A program made the position numbers and the translations under genes. From positions 48,764 through 112,763 of the forward strand of contig JBMNHZ010000013.1 in assembly GCA_050950645.1 (NCBI GenBank): a DNA stretch of 64,000 nucleotides, read 5' to 3'. Below the pieces are notes generated by a model that saw only the letters and a program-made list of their open reading frames with translations, did not search any database and had not been told where the DNA came from. Positions 28,097 to 37,417 of the stretch are shown here, piece by piece (position 1 is the first letter of the stretch; each line of letters starts with the position of its first letter). Origin of the DNA: BRH-c25 sp012519325 (GTDB taxonomy: Bacteria; Bacillota; Clostridia; Lutisporales; Lutisporaceae).

Positions 28097-29192
28097 TTTG
28101 TTTCACCTCCAGCTTCCTCAGTCCGGCTATTATAAGCAGCATAACCGGCACCACATACATAAAGGCAGAAACGGCATAGGGAAAAATTGCATTGCCCCAT
28201 TCGTATAGCTCAGCTAAACTGCCCGGCTGCAGTGCAAGATAGTATATTATTATTACCAAAGGTAATACATACTGCTTCTGCTCCCTTGTACCGGCCACCT
28301 TGGATATGGAATAGCTTGCAGTGAAAAACACCGTCACTATGGTGGTGAATACAGTCAGAACCCAAAGGGACAGTATTACTCCGTCAAGCCGTTCTATAAA
28401 CAGTCCGGGAAGGCTGATCCCCCTTATGTACATAACCAAAGGCCATATTGCCTTTGTTGTGCTCTTTGCCCCAAAAGCAGCGATACAAAAGACTATAACC
28501 ATAACAAAAAACAATAATATGAAAAGAACTGAGATTATTAAAGATTTATATGCCTTTTTAGGCTCCTTCATAAAGCCTATATAATATAGGGCAAGCTCTA
28601 TACCTCCGAAGCTGAAAATCATCCTTGGAATTGAAGCCAGCACCTTACCCGGAGGTGTTTGCAGTATTGGGCGCAAATTGCTGAAATCCATGTTGGGAAG
28701 CCCAAACAACATTACAATTGTAAACGGTATGAACAAAATGGGAAAAATCAGCTCATTTATCCTTGCAACACATTCAACGCCCCCTCTTACGATATATGTG
28801 GAAACCAGTATAAGGCTTAGCATGATTACCTCAGTAGGAGTCCTGAACAACAGAAACATCTTGACTACCTCCGTAAAAACCCTGGTGACGTAGGCTATGA
28901 CAATTATCAGGTAAATGGCAAAAAAACTTGTCAATACTTTTCCCGGAACGGTTCCTATTATTATCTGGCTGTATTCTGCAATGGTCTTGCCCGGAAATAT
29001 GGAATTCAGCCTTACAATAACCATTGCAGTGAATATGTTTATTATCCCTAAGATTACAATGACCAGCCAGCCGTCGGTTCCAAGGATATCTGCAGTATCC
29101 GCCGCAATAGAGAACACTTCCACTGAAATTACAGTCATAATGGTAATCATTGCAATCTGGTAGGGTGATACAATATCATTATTCCTTATCAT
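28083..29192 (-). CDS. gerB: Spore germinant receptor subunit B (permease-like)
   Basis: 369 residues from ATG at 29192, behind AGGAGAG. About ten hydrophobic helices give an APC-type amino-acid-permease fold (IAMITIMTVISVEVFSIAA; VIVILGIINIFTAMVIV; FAIYLIIVIAYVTRVFTEVV and others). In the GerA family this subunit binds the germinant. It overlaps gerA at its start and gerC at its end, showing translational coupling. Confidence 0.93.
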   Translation of the reverse strand: MIRNNDIVSPYQIAMITIMTVISVEVFSIAADTADILGTDGWLVIVILGIINIFTAMVIVRLNSIFPGKTIAEYSQIIIGTVPGKVLTSFFAIYLIIVIAYVTRVFTEVVKMFLLFRTPTEVIMLSLILVSTYIVRGGVECVARINELIFPILFIPFTIVMLFGLPNMDFSNLRPILQTPPGKVLASIPRMIFSFGGIELALYYIGFMKEPKKAYKSLIISVLFILLFFVMVIVFCIAAFGAKSTTKAIWPLVMYIRGISLPGLFIERLDGVILSLWVLTVFTTIVTVFFTASYSISKVAGTREQKQYVLPLVIIIYYLALQPGSLAELYEWGNAIFPYAVSAFMYVVPVMLLIIAGLRKLEVKQNEGN

Positions 29193-30750
29193 CTCTTTCA
29201 CTCTCCTGTTCCGGCCTGTTTATCAGGTTTCTGTTGTTCCTGAGCCTTATTCTATTTCTGGCAAGTAGTATAGGCCTTCTGGCCATAAGGAATGTGGGCA
29301 CCCTGACAATTGTATCCTTAAAGTCGCTTCCCTCAAAGGATACATACGGGGACATGTAAGGTATCCCGAAGCTTTTAAGCTTTACCAGGTGGCTCAATAT
29401 TAAAAGCACCCCCAGCATTATCCCGTATAAACCCAGAACTCCCGCAAGAATCATTAGGAAAAATCTCAGCATTCTGAATCCCACTGAGAGACTGTAGTTT
29501 GGTATTGAAAAGGAAGATATTGCAGTTATTGCCACAATGATAACCATAATAGGGCTTACTATTCTTGCTTCAACCGCCGCCGAGCCTATTACAATACCGC
29601 CCACTATACCGATGGCACTTCCTATGGGCACAGGAAGCCTGAGGCCCGCTTCCCTCAGAAGCTCAAAAGTTACTTCCATAATAAAGGTTTCAATAACCAC
29701 CGGAAACGGAATTCCTTCCCGCGCCGCCGCCATTGATATTACAAGTTTATCAGGCAGAATGCCCGGATGAAAGGAAGTAACGGCTATATATGATGCAGGA
29801 AGCACCAGCGAAAGAATACTTGCAAAATATCTGATGAACCTCAGTATGGATGCAACATACCATCTGTCATAGTAATCCTCGGGAGACTGAAACAGACTGT
29901 TCAGTGTTGTCGGTACAATCAGTGCAAAGGGCGAATTGTCAACAAGTATTGCCACTCTGCCCTCATATAGTGAAGCTGCCACTTCATCCGGCCTTTCGGT
30001 TACGCTTATCTGGGGAAAAGGTGACATGTAATTATCCTCTATCAGCTGTTCAATGTAGCCGCTCTCTATTATTGCATCGATATCTATGGTGCTTATTCTG
30101 CGGAACACTTCCTCCAGCAGCTCAGGGCTAACGATATCCTCAATGTACATGACACCTATGTCCGTGAAGCTTCTCTTCCCTAACCTCAGCTGCTTCAATT
30201 TCAGCCTGGAATCTCTTATTCTTCTTCTTACCAATGCGGTATTCACCCTGAAGGTTTCTGTAAATCCATCCCTGGGGCCTCTTATCAATGCCTCGGTGTT
30301 GGGCTCGGACACTCCTCTCATAGGCCAGCCCTTAGCACCTATTATTATGCATTTCTCAGTAGTGTCTATAAAAAGCACGGCATCTCCGATAAGTATGGCC
30401 AGAATAGCATCTTCCAGATTGTCTTTATCTGCAAGCTCGGAGGCAGGAAGCCCGCCATATCTTACAAGCTTGTACAGCCCTTCCCCCGGTTCCTTTGCTT
30501 CAGGGGGCACTTCTCTTGCATGCACCATTAAGGCATTAAGAACTGCATCGTTAAGCATATCCCTGCTGCTCATTCCGTCTACATATACAAGAAGAAACCT
30601 GAGATTCTGTTCTACTCCCACTCTGAATTCCTTATATACAATATCATCACAGTCCTTCAGTCGTTCCTTCAGCCTTTTCATATTTTCGTCCAGGCTCTTG
30701 GAAATAATCAGCTTCCCCATTTTCTTTTCTTTTTTGCGAAAAAAACCCAT
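29179..30750 (-). CDS. gerA: Spore germinant receptor subunit A
   Basis: 523 residues, normal for the family. A soluble N-terminal half (to about 290) has RFLLVYVDGMSSRDMLND and CIIIGAKGWPMRGVSEPNTEALIRGPRDGFTETFRVN, the typical GerA GPREGFxE motif, and VAILVDNSPFALIVPTTL. A membrane half with several helices and PFPVVIETFIMEVTFELLREAGLRLP follows. It forms the ion-channel part of the receptor in current models. ATG follows GGAGG. First large gene of the ger operon; a small membrane protein precedes it. Confidence 0.95.
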   Translation of the reverse strand: MGFFRKKEKKMGKLIISKSLDENMKRLKERLKDCDDIVYKEFRVGVEQNLRFLLVYVDGMSSRDMLNDAVLNALMVHAREVPPEAKEPGEGLYKLVRYGGLPASELADKDNLEDAILAILIGDAVLFIDTTEKCIIIGAKGWPMRGVSEPNTEALIRGPRDGFTETFRVNTALVRRRIRDSRLKLKQLRLGKRSFTDIGVMYIEDIVSPELLEEVFRRISTIDIDAIIESGYIEQLIEDNYMSPFPQISVTERPDEVAASLYEGRVAILVDNSPFALIVPTTLNSLFQSPEDYYDRWYVASILRFIRYFASILSLVLPASYIAVTSFHPGILPDKLVISMAAAREGIPFPVVIETFIMEVTFELLREAGLRLPVPIGSAIGIVGGIVIGSAAVEARIVSPIMVIIVAITAISSFSIPNYSLSVGFRMLRFFLMILAGVLGLYGIMLGVLLILSHLVKLKSFGIPYMSPYVSFEGSDFKDTIVRVPTFLMARRPILLARNRIRLRNNRNLINRPEQESERDDKE

Positions 30751-30763
30751 CAGGACACCTCCG

Positions 30764-30970
30764 CTACAGCTTTCCTATAAAATAAAACACAAAGGGCAGA
30801 AGTATGAATGCTATGCCGATTCCCAGAGAAACTGCCGAATCCTTTCGTAATTTCATCCGTTTGAAATACCTGTAATCCACAGCGATTGAAAATATACCGA
30901 TGGCTATCATCGTCACCAATACCGCAGCATCCATAAAGCCTTTTATATTCTCCTTGATAGCATTAAGCAT
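30764..30970 (-). CDS. Small two-helix membrane protein of the ger operon
   Basis: 68 residues with two membrane helices (AAVLVTMIAIGIFSIAVDY and AVSLGIGIAFILLPFVFYFIG) joined by a basic loop (RYFKRMKLRKD). ATG follows GGGAGG, and gerA starts 13 bases after its stop. It may be an accessory subunit of the receptor, like GerD-type or VxxG-type small proteins, but I do not recognise a family. Confidence 0.75.
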   Translation of the reverse strand: MLNAIKENIKGFMDAAVLVTMIAIGIFSIAVDYRYFKRMKLRKDSAVSLGIGIAFILLPFVFYFIGKL

Positions 30971-31033
30971 TCCATATCCTCCCTTCCCTGATGAGTTATT
31001 TTTTGCAAAAACAGAAAGATATATGTATATAAA

Positions 31034-31084
31034 CGGGGACGTTTCCCCTGTCTCACTGAAAGCGAGACAGGAGAAACGTCCCCA
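31034..31084. repeat. REP-like long palindrome, copy 3
   Basis: GGGGACGTTTC-CCTGTCTC and its complement form a 20-bp stem with one mismatch around ACTGAAAGC. It is the most complete copy of the element. It could also act as a bidirectional stop between the ger operon and the upstream gene. Confidence 0.8.
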
Positions 31085-31105
31085 TGTCGCATTATTCTTA
31101 AATTA

Positions 31106-31831
31106 TCACATATATCTTTCTATAAGTTCCAAATCACTAGGCCTGTCCACATCATTGCATATTTCTGGATAAGGCGAGATAATTGCTGCTGCTTTTATTC
31201 CCAGAAGAGACTCGCATTTCCTTTCAATGGCATTGATAGTCAAAATCCCCAGGGCAAGTCTCAGAAGAAATGCAAAGCCCAGGACTCCGGCCATCTTGGC
31301 AGGACTTTTCCTGTATTCCAGCATCTTTTCCACAAAGTCCCTGCATTTATCCTTTATCGCAGGGTTGAAGCAAAATACATTCCCTCCTGTAAACCGGCCC
31401 TCCCAAAGCCGTGCATAAGTCCTTCTGATTTCCGGATATTTCTGATCGTTGACCTTCTTGTCGACAATTGAGTAGCACAAATCTACATCCTTCTCCATAC
31501 ATCTTTCAATAAAATCCTCGATTGCCTCCTTGGTAATCATCGGGATGTCTGAGGTCACAGCAAGAATCCTATCGGCTTCGGGAAAACACTCCAATGCCAG
31601 AATAATATTTGTTACTATAGAACCCGTTCCTTCTATGACATAATCAACAATGCCGCTGATTGCCGGCTCCAGCTCATCCTTCGGCCCGACTACGGCAATC
31701 CTGTCAATTACTGCAGATTTTCTAAGGGTTCCCACCACATGTTCTACCATGTACCTGTCCTTTATTCTGTAAAAGGCCTTGTTTGTTCCCTCTTCTCCGC
31801 CTGCAAGAACTATAACATCCACAAAGCTCAA
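31106..31831 (-). CDS. MobA-like nucleotidyltransferase
   Basis: 241 residues. The NTP_transf_3 start VDVIVLAGGEEGTNKAF keeps LAGG but lacks the usual basic GxGxRxG loop. AVTSDIPMITKEAIEDFIERC carries the metal-binding Asp, and GGNVFCFNP follows. Family members move a nucleotide to a sugar phosphate, a cofactor or a phosphonate head; the substrate here is unknown. It starts at TTG after GAGGAAGG, 20 bases from the GntR gene, so the two are probably co-transcribed. A GTG at 31822 is another possible start. Confidence 0.75.
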   Translation of the reverse strand: MSFVDVIVLAGGEEGTNKAFYRIKDRYMVEHVVGTLRKSAVIDRIAVVGPKDELEPAISGIVDYVIEGTGSIVTNIILALECFPEADRILAVTSDIPMITKEAIEDFIERCMEKDVDLCYSIVDKKVNDQKYPEIRRTYARLWEGRFTGGNVFCFNPAIKDKCRDFVEKMLEYRKSPAKMAGVLGFAFLLRLALGILTINAIERKCESLLGIKAAAIISPYPEICNDVDRPSDLELIERYM

Positions 31832-31851
31832 CCCTTCCTTCCTCTTGGTTC

Positions 31852-32547
31852 CTACGGACTCTCATTGCCCCTGGCTTTGTTCCCGAGCATTCGCATCATA
31901 TCCTTCTCAGCATTCTGGATATGTATTTTGGCAATATTTTCGGCCACTGCCCTGTTCCTTTTGGAAATTGCCTCAACTATCTTGTAATGCTCCTTAATCA
32001 GATTCACTGATTTTGCAGATTTATTTACATACATTATCCTGAACCTTTGAACCTGCTCCATCAGACTATTAGCCAACTGCTGCAGCTTTTCGTTTCTTGT
32101 TGACTTGAATATCTTTTCATGGAATTCTATATCTGTTTGTATGATGCCTTCAACATCATTTGAATTCATGGCCTGTTCAAAATGCCTGGCTACCAATTCC
32201 AGCTCCTTGATTTCCTCCTCTGTCATCCTTATTGCTGCAAGCCCCGAAGCCAAGCCTTCCAAGGCAGCCCTAACCTCAAGCACATCGGTAATGTTCTTAA
32301 TGGAAAGATCTGCAACATAAGCGCCTTTTCGGGGAATCATTATTACCAGTCCTTCCAGCTCCAGTTTCCTTATGGCTTCTCTTATAGGTGTTCTGCTGAC
32401 TCCCATTTTTTCCGCAAGCTGCACCTCCATAAGCCTCTCCCCCGGTTTCAGCATTCCTGAGATAATAGCTCCTCTAATTAAATCGAATACAACCTCCCTT
32501 AATGGTTTATAGTTGTCAAGTTTTAATTCTAAAAAGTTATTTTCCAT
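31852..32547 (-). CDS. GntR-family regulator with FCD domain
   Basis: 231 residues from ATG at 32547 (GGGGGTG upstream). A winged helix at residues 10-75 (LREVVFDLIRGAIISGMLKPGERLMEVQLAEKMGVSRTPIREAIRKLELEGLV) is classic GntR. The FCD ligand domain has VLEVRAALEGLASGLAA, DIEFHEKIFKSTRNEKL and a late EHYKIVEAI..R, with the Asp/His ligands of FadR-type metal sites. The target and effector are unknown. It lies between ispE and the nucleotidyltransferase. Confidence 0.92.
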   Translation of the reverse strand: MENNFLELKLDNYKPLREVVFDLIRGAIISGMLKPGERLMEVQLAEKMGVSRTPIREAIRKLELEGLVIMIPRKGAYVADLSIKNITDVLEVRAALEGLASGLAAIRMTEEEIKELELVARHFEQAMNSNDVEGIIQTDIEFHEKIFKSTRNEKLQQLANSLMEQVQRFRIMYVNKSAKSVNLIKEHYKIVEAISKRNRAVAENIAKIHIQNAEKDMMRMLGNKARGNESP

Positions 32548-32662
32548 TATTATCACCCCCTACCGGCATTTTGATGCAAAATTAGTTTCAAAAATTTAAC
32601 TGAGTGTCCGTATTCAGGTGCCTGAACTTTTATGCTTCGGAAAAAAGCTTTGCATGATACAT

Positions 32663-33517
32663 TTAATTGGAGGTCTTGACCACAAAAACCTCACTTACCA
32701 TATGTTTTATATGGTCATATGCATCGTATGCAGCTGCAGTATCCCTGAATACTCCGAATACCGTCGGCCCGCTGCCGCTCATGATGCTTCCCAGGGCACC
32801 GTACTCCAATAATTTTTTCTTCAATTCCTCTATCTGAGGACATTTTTTAACTGTCACTGTTTCCAATACATTATACATGCAAGCTGTTATACCCTCAAGG
32901 TTTCTTTCTTCAATATGCTTTATCATATTTCTGATGTCCGGCCTTTTCCTGATTTCTTCAAGCTTCAGCCCTTCATATACTTCCTTTGTGGATATGCTTA
33001 CAGCAGGCCTGGCTAATAGTATAAGGCATTCGGGGATACCTTGCAACTGTGTCAGCTTCTCACCCGTACCTTCTGCCAATGCAGTTCCCCCCTGAATGCA
33101 GAAGGGCACATCTGATCCCAGCTTTTTGCCTGCTTCAAGCATTTCATTCCTGGACAGCCTAAGATCCCATACATTATTCAACAGCTTAAGGGTCAGTGCT
33201 GCATCTGCACTTCCTCCTGCAAGTCCTGCAGCAATAGGTATTGTTTTTTCAATATTTATAAGTGCCCCTTCCTTGACATTGTATTTCAGCTTAAGATATT
33301 TGGCAGCTTTATATACGATATTACCTTCATCAACCGGCAATCTGTCATTATTGGAAGTGACTTTAATATCTCCTTTCACTGCCCTGACAGTAATGGTATC
33401 AAACAATGCCAGTGACTGCATTATCATTGATACCTCGTGGTAACCGTCAGGCCTTTTCCTAAGTACATCAATTGCAAGATTTATCTTGGCAGCCGCCTTT
33501 CCCGTCTGTACATTCAT
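32663..33517 (-). CDS. ispE: 4-diphosphocytidyl-2-C-methyl-D-erythritol kinase
   Basis: GHMP kinase of the MEP isoprenoid pathway, phosphorylating the 2-OH of CDP-ME. The start has AAAKINLAIDVLRKRPDGYHEVSMIMQSL, the ATP loop is IPIAAGLAGGSADAALTLK near residue 95, and MSGSGPTVFGVF is the third motif. 284 residues from ATG at 33517 with CGGAG before it. In many spore formers it follows yabG and veg; here the arc operon and SPOCS/LysM gene lie between. Confidence 0.96.
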   Translation of the reverse strand: MNVQTGKAAAKINLAIDVLRKRPDGYHEVSMIMQSLALFDTITVRAVKGDIKVTSNNDRLPVDEGNIVYKAAKYLKLKYNVKEGALINIEKTIPIAAGLAGGSADAALTLKLLNNVWDLRLSRNEMLEAGKKLGSDVPFCIQGGTALAEGTGEKLTQLQGIPECLILLARPAVSISTKEVYEGLKLEEIRKRPDIRNMIKHIEERNLEGITACMYNVLETVTVKKCPQIEELKKKLLEYGALGSIMSGSGPTVFGVFRDTAAAYDAYDHIKHMVSEVFVVKTSN

Positions 33518-33711
33518 AATAATCACACTCCGCTGCTTTATGTATACAAAAATCTCCCCATTATTATTATATACCTATTATATACTATTTGTATATTTTT
33601 TTAGATTTGGCTGCATTGCATATTCTATTGTATATGATAGTATAACCCTAAATAATAAAAACTTCTCCCTCTTGCATCCCCCATCATATAGGAAATAATA
33701 ATTTCCTATTC

Positions 33712-33746
33712 GATAAAAATAAAAGCAGGAATTATTAATCCTGCTT
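33712..33746 (-). terminator. Rho-independent terminator
   Basis: AAGCAGGA and TCCTGCTT pair around TTAATAAT, followed by TTATTTTTAT on the minus strand, after the SPOCS/LysM gene. Confidence 0.85.
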
Positions 33747-33761
33747 AAAGTTTATCCATGA

Positions 33762-35351
33762 TTATATACTGCCGTTCCTGCCTACCCGGATATTCTTTAT
33801 TATCATTATCTGCATCCCGTTTGTTACTTTGCTTGGATTTTCAATATCATTCAGCTTTGCTAAGGCATCAACCGTGGTATTATACCTCTTGGCTATGCTC
33901 CACAGAGTATCGCCTTTCTGAACCATATACACTGTTACTGCAGGCATCTTGCCGTAATCTATGCTTACGCCTTCTTCCGCCTCAATATTTTCCACCAGCT
34001 TCTTTTCAATATTTCTCATAACCTCGGTATAAACCCCAAGCACAACCCTTAATTCTATTATTTCATTGTTTATCTTATTGAAGTTCACACTGTCTGCACT
34101 GCATTTCACAGTACACGGCATGCCAAGCCTCACACCAGGTATATCCATAAAATGCCTGAAGGGGATTTGATCAGTTATACTGCACATAGGCTCGGCACTA
34201 TATGAAGACTCATAAACTGCAGTACACTCCACCATGCCCTCCAGCAACACCCTGTCATCCAGCAGCTTTACCTCATTTACTATAGGGAGTACATTTACAC
34301 AGCATATTTTTTCTATCTCGGGGTCCCCATGCTTAATGCCTATGGTTTCCTTGACCACAACGTTTGAGCGGCTTTTGCCGACAAATTCGCTTAATGTGAA
34401 CATGTTCCTTTCAATATTCACCACATTGGTCGGACTGTAAGCATCCGCCACAATTTCCTGTTCGATATCATTAAATACTTTGGCTCCCATGCCCAGCACC
34501 ATAAAGGCTTTTATTACTCTTCTCTCCCCATTGGCATCCTCATTGACCTCCAAATGGCATTCCTGAAGGGTGCTTTCCGTTGCGCAATCCATGTTTTTCT
34601 CTGCTGCGGGAATCTCTATGTATTGGGTAAATGGCACTTCAAACTCCCTGTACTGCAATTGGCCTTCTTCCTCATCTGCCCTGTAGAGTATGTCTATTCC
34701 CAGCGATCCGGTTACCTCAACCTTTCCTTCGATGGGCTTTTCATCCTTTATAACTACCTTGCAGTCAGATCTTAATATCTTTCCTATTGCAGGCGCATCA
34801 GCAGACAGGGCAAGCTCTTCATTGAACTCGTAGCGGTCTTTGTTATAGCCCACTACTTGTTTGAAGCTGCCCTTCTCCCGCAACACCTGAATATCCGACA
34901 AACCCCTTACATCGGAAGCCAGCTCCAGATCAAACAAATCCTCAACCTTGCAGTTCAAATCTACAATAACCTTCACACCAAGCTTCCTTGAATTTATCAT
35001 ATAACAATCAACATGCTGGACTACCGTATTGATGCTTTCTCTCATTCGAGGCCTTACTCCGGGAATATCAATGCCTTGTGAAAAATTAGCGGTTACATCC
35101 ATGCTGTTAAGCGGTTTTCCTTCACTATCGGCTGCATATAATACACTTAATAGTATCTGGCCGTTTACATTAACTCTATCATTTAACACTTCACAATCTC
35201 TTATCCTTACAGTTGCACCCGGGGCAAGTATCTTGTATAAATCCGGATTTATATCCGGTACATTTATATCTTCTTCGACCACTGTGCTGAAAACGCTTTC
35301 GCCTATTATTCTAGAAACCTTGAGTGGATTTTTTATTAGTTCAAGTGGCAT
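33762..35351 (-). CDS. SPOCS (DUF3794) and LysM protein, SipL-like
   Basis: 529 residues with three SPOCS/DUF3794 units: near 30-130 (DINVPDINPDLYKILAPGATVRI), 180-275 and 325-425 (FRHFMDIPGVRLGMPC), each with the repeated FSQGIDIPGV/FTQYIEIPA/FRHFMDIPGV strand. A C-terminal LysM follows (YMVQKGDTLWSIAKRYNTTVDALAKLN). This is the layout of SipL, which binds SpoIVA and ties the coat to the forespore in Clostridioides. No signal peptide, so it acts in the mother-cell cytosol. ATG follows GGAGG. Own terminator. Confidence 0.9.
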   Translation of the reverse strand: MPLELIKNPLKVSRIIGESVFSTVVEEDINVPDINPDLYKILAPGATVRIRDCEVLNDRVNVNGQILLSVLYAADSEGKPLNSMDVTANFSQGIDIPGVRPRMRESINTVVQHVDCYMINSRKLGVKVIVDLNCKVEDLFDLELASDVRGLSDIQVLREKGSFKQVVGYNKDRYEFNEELALSADAPAIGKILRSDCKVVIKDEKPIEGKVEVTGSLGIDILYRADEEEGQLQYREFEVPFTQYIEIPAAEKNMDCATESTLQECHLEVNEDANGERRVIKAFMVLGMGAKVFNDIEQEIVADAYSPTNVVNIERNMFTLSEFVGKSRSNVVVKETIGIKHGDPEIEKICCVNVLPIVNEVKLLDDRVLLEGMVECTAVYESSYSAEPMCSITDQIPFRHFMDIPGVRLGMPCTVKCSADSVNFNKINNEIIELRVVLGVYTEVMRNIEKKLVENIEAEEGVSIDYGKMPAVTVYMVQKGDTLWSIAKRYNTTVDALAKLNDIENPSKVTNGMQIMIIKNIRVGRNGSI

Positions 35352-35421
35352 TATTCTCCGCCTCCTACTATAGTTTTTCTATTAATTTATATGAGACGAG
35401 AATAAATTTATGCCAACATTT

Positions 35422-36363
35422 TTATTTGATTACCGTACCTGCCCTGCCCTCCAAGGCATCCACTGCCCTGTAAAGGGAGGTGATTATCGCTTTTCTTCCC
35501 GGATTTGATTTCACAAACATGACGGCGGCCTGAATCTTAGGAAGCATACTGCCCGGTGCGAAATGCCCCTCCTTTATATACTGTTCCGCTTCTGCCGCAG
35601 TCATGACAGACAAATCCTTCTGGTCCGGCTTCCTGAAGTTGATTGAAACCTTCTCAACTTCCGTAAGTATCATAAGTATATCTGCATTAATGTCCTCAGC
35701 AAGCCTTTCGGCAGCAAGGTCTTTGTCAATTACTGCCGCTATGCCAGAAAGACTGCCGTCCTCCCTTTCAATTACGGGAATTCCGCCTCCTCCTGCCGTA
35801 ATTACTATAGTTGTATCCCAAAGGGTTTTGATTGCCGGAAGCTCAACTATCTTCTTGGGAATCGGGGATGCAACAACTCGCCTCCAGCCTCTCCCCGCAT
35901 CTTCCTTCATTACATATCCCTTTTCTGCCTGAAGCCTTTTAGCCTCCTCTTCAGTGTAAAAGGCACCAATTGGCTTCGTCGGGTTCTTAAAGGCCGGATC
36001 GTCTTTATCCACAACCACCTGTGTCACTAATGTAACCACAGGTATATTCCTTCCCCGCTTCCTCAATGCCTCTCTTAATCCCTGCTGTACATGATATCCG
36101 ATATAGCCCTGGCTCATTGCCCCGCACACATCAAAAGGCATGACCGGAGTAACTTCTTCAGCAGTCTCCGATGCCAGGAGTATTCTTCCCACCTGAGGCC
36201 CGTTGCCATGCACCACTGCCATTTCATATCCTCTGATGCTCATTTCTGCAAGGTATTCAGCTGTTTTATTCACTACCCTCAGCTGTTCTTCTGCGGTTGC
36301 CGGCTTTCCTGCCTCCTGCAGCGCATTTCCGCCTAATGCTACAACGACTTTTGTTATTGACAT
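35422..36363 (-). CDS. arcC: Carbamate kinase
   Basis: 313 residues from ATG at 36363 (GGGTGG before). Last step of the arginine deiminase route: carbamoyl phosphate + ADP gives ATP, CO2 and ammonia. Motifs: VVVALGGNALQEAG, VVHGNGPQVGRILL, VITAGGGGIPVIE, GIAAVIDKDLAAERLAEDI and APGSMLPKIQAAVMFV. Amino-acid-kinase fold at normal length. Third gene of arcA-argF-arcC. Confidence 0.96.
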   Translation of the reverse strand: MSITKVVVALGGNALQEAGKPATAEEQLRVVNKTAEYLAEMSIRGYEMAVVHGNGPQVGRILLASETAEEVTPVMPFDVCGAMSQGYIGYHVQQGLREALRKRGRNIPVVTLVTQVVVDKDDPAFKNPTKPIGAFYTEEEAKRLQAEKGYVMKEDAGRGWRRVVASPIPKKIVELPAIKTLWDTTIVITAGGGGIPVIEREDGSLSGIAAVIDKDLAAERLAEDINADILMILTEVEKVSINFRKPDQKDLSVMTAAEAEQYIKEGHFAPGSMLPKIQAAVMFVKSNPGRKAIITSLYRAVDALEGRAGTVIK

Positions 36364-36389
36364 AAATCCCACCCTTTACAAAATACGAT

Positions 36390-37376
36390 TTATAGTGTTG
36401 CCACCATTACGGCTTTGATTGTATGCATCCTGTTTTCTGCTTCGTCAAATACCACAGAGTGCCTGCTCCTGAATACTTCATCAGTTACTTCCCTGATGTC
36501 GTATCCCTTTTCTTTCATTTCTTTGGCCAGCTTGGTTTCAAAGTCATGGAATGCCGGCAGGCAGTGCATGAATATAACATCCGGATTGCCGGTCTTTTCA
36601 AGCATTTCCATATTAACCTTATAAGGTGTAAGCAATTTTACTCTTTCAGGAATCTTATCCTCTTCGCCCATGGACGCCCATACATCTGTATATATGACAT
36701 CCGCGCCCTTTACGGCATCGATGTCATGAGCCACTTCAATAATTGCACCTGTTTCCTTAGCAACTTCATTCACCTTATTCAATATATCCTGACTGGGGCT
36801 CAGCTCCTTTGGTCCCAATGCAGTAAATTTCATCCCCATTTTTGCACAGCCGTACATCCATGCATAGGCCATGTTGTTTCTGGTATCGCCGCAAAATACG
36901 ACCTTGACCTTGTTGAGAGGCTTTGCAACATGCTCTTCGATTGTAAGCATGTCCGCCAGAATCTGTGTCGGATGGTCTGCATCCGTAAGGCCGTTCCATA
37001 CGGGTACTCCGGAATATTTGGCAAGGTCTTCGACAACCGACTGCTTAAATCCTCTATATTCTATCCCGTCATAAAATCTTCCCAGTACCTTGGCGGTATC
37101 TTCAAGAGATTCTTTCTTATTCATCTGTGAGCTGGACTGATCAAGATAAGTTACATGGGCTCCCTCTTCAAGAGCTCCCACCTCAAATGCACATCTTGTC
37201 CTTGTAGAAGTCTTTTCAAAAAGAATGACTATATTCTTACCCTTAAGCAGGTAATTGTATATGCCTGATCTTTTTTTAGCCTTCAAATCGCGGGACAGGT
37301 CAAGCAGGTATCTGATCTCCATTGGTGAAAAATCCATTAATGTAAGAAAGCTTCTTCCCTTAAGATTGACTGCCAT
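36390..37376 (-). CDS. arcB: Ornithine carbamoyltransferase (catabolic context)
   Basis: 328 residues. Carbamoyl-phosphate site FEKTSTRTRCAFEVG, DHPTQILADMLTIEEH and the ornithine-site MHCLPAFHD are seen. It splits citrulline to ornithine and carbamoyl phosphate in the ADI route; the same enzyme type is argF in synthesis. Gene order with arginine deiminase and carbamate kinase argues for the catabolic role. ATG follows GGGGGAG. Gaps to neighbours are 26 and 41 bases. Confidence 0.95.
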   Translation of the reverse strand: MAVNLKGRSFLTLMDFSPMEIRYLLDLSRDLKAKKRSGIYNYLLKGKNIVILFEKTSTRTRCAFEVGALEEGAHVTYLDQSSSQMNKKESLEDTAKVLGRFYDGIEYRGFKQSVVEDLAKYSGVPVWNGLTDADHPTQILADMLTIEEHVAKPLNKVKVVFCGDTRNNMAYAWMYGCAKMGMKFTALGPKELSPSQDILNKVNEVAKETGAIIEVAHDIDAVKGADVIYTDVWASMGEEDKIPERVKLLTPYKVNMEMLEKTGNPDVIFMHCLPAFHDFETKLAKEMKEKGYDIREVTDEVFRSRHSVVFDEAENRMHTIKAVMVATL

Positions 37377-37417
37377 TATAGAATCTCCCCCTTTACAAAA
37401 TCTTTTTCAACGCTCTT

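Noticed and set aside
30086..30850. 254-residue plus-strand open frame over gerA
   Set aside because: Shadow of gerA codon pattern; Ser/Leu-rich, no domain.
36423..37130. 235-residue plus-strand frame over the carbamoyltransferase
   Set aside because: Shadow frame of a well-conserved gene; no ribosome site.
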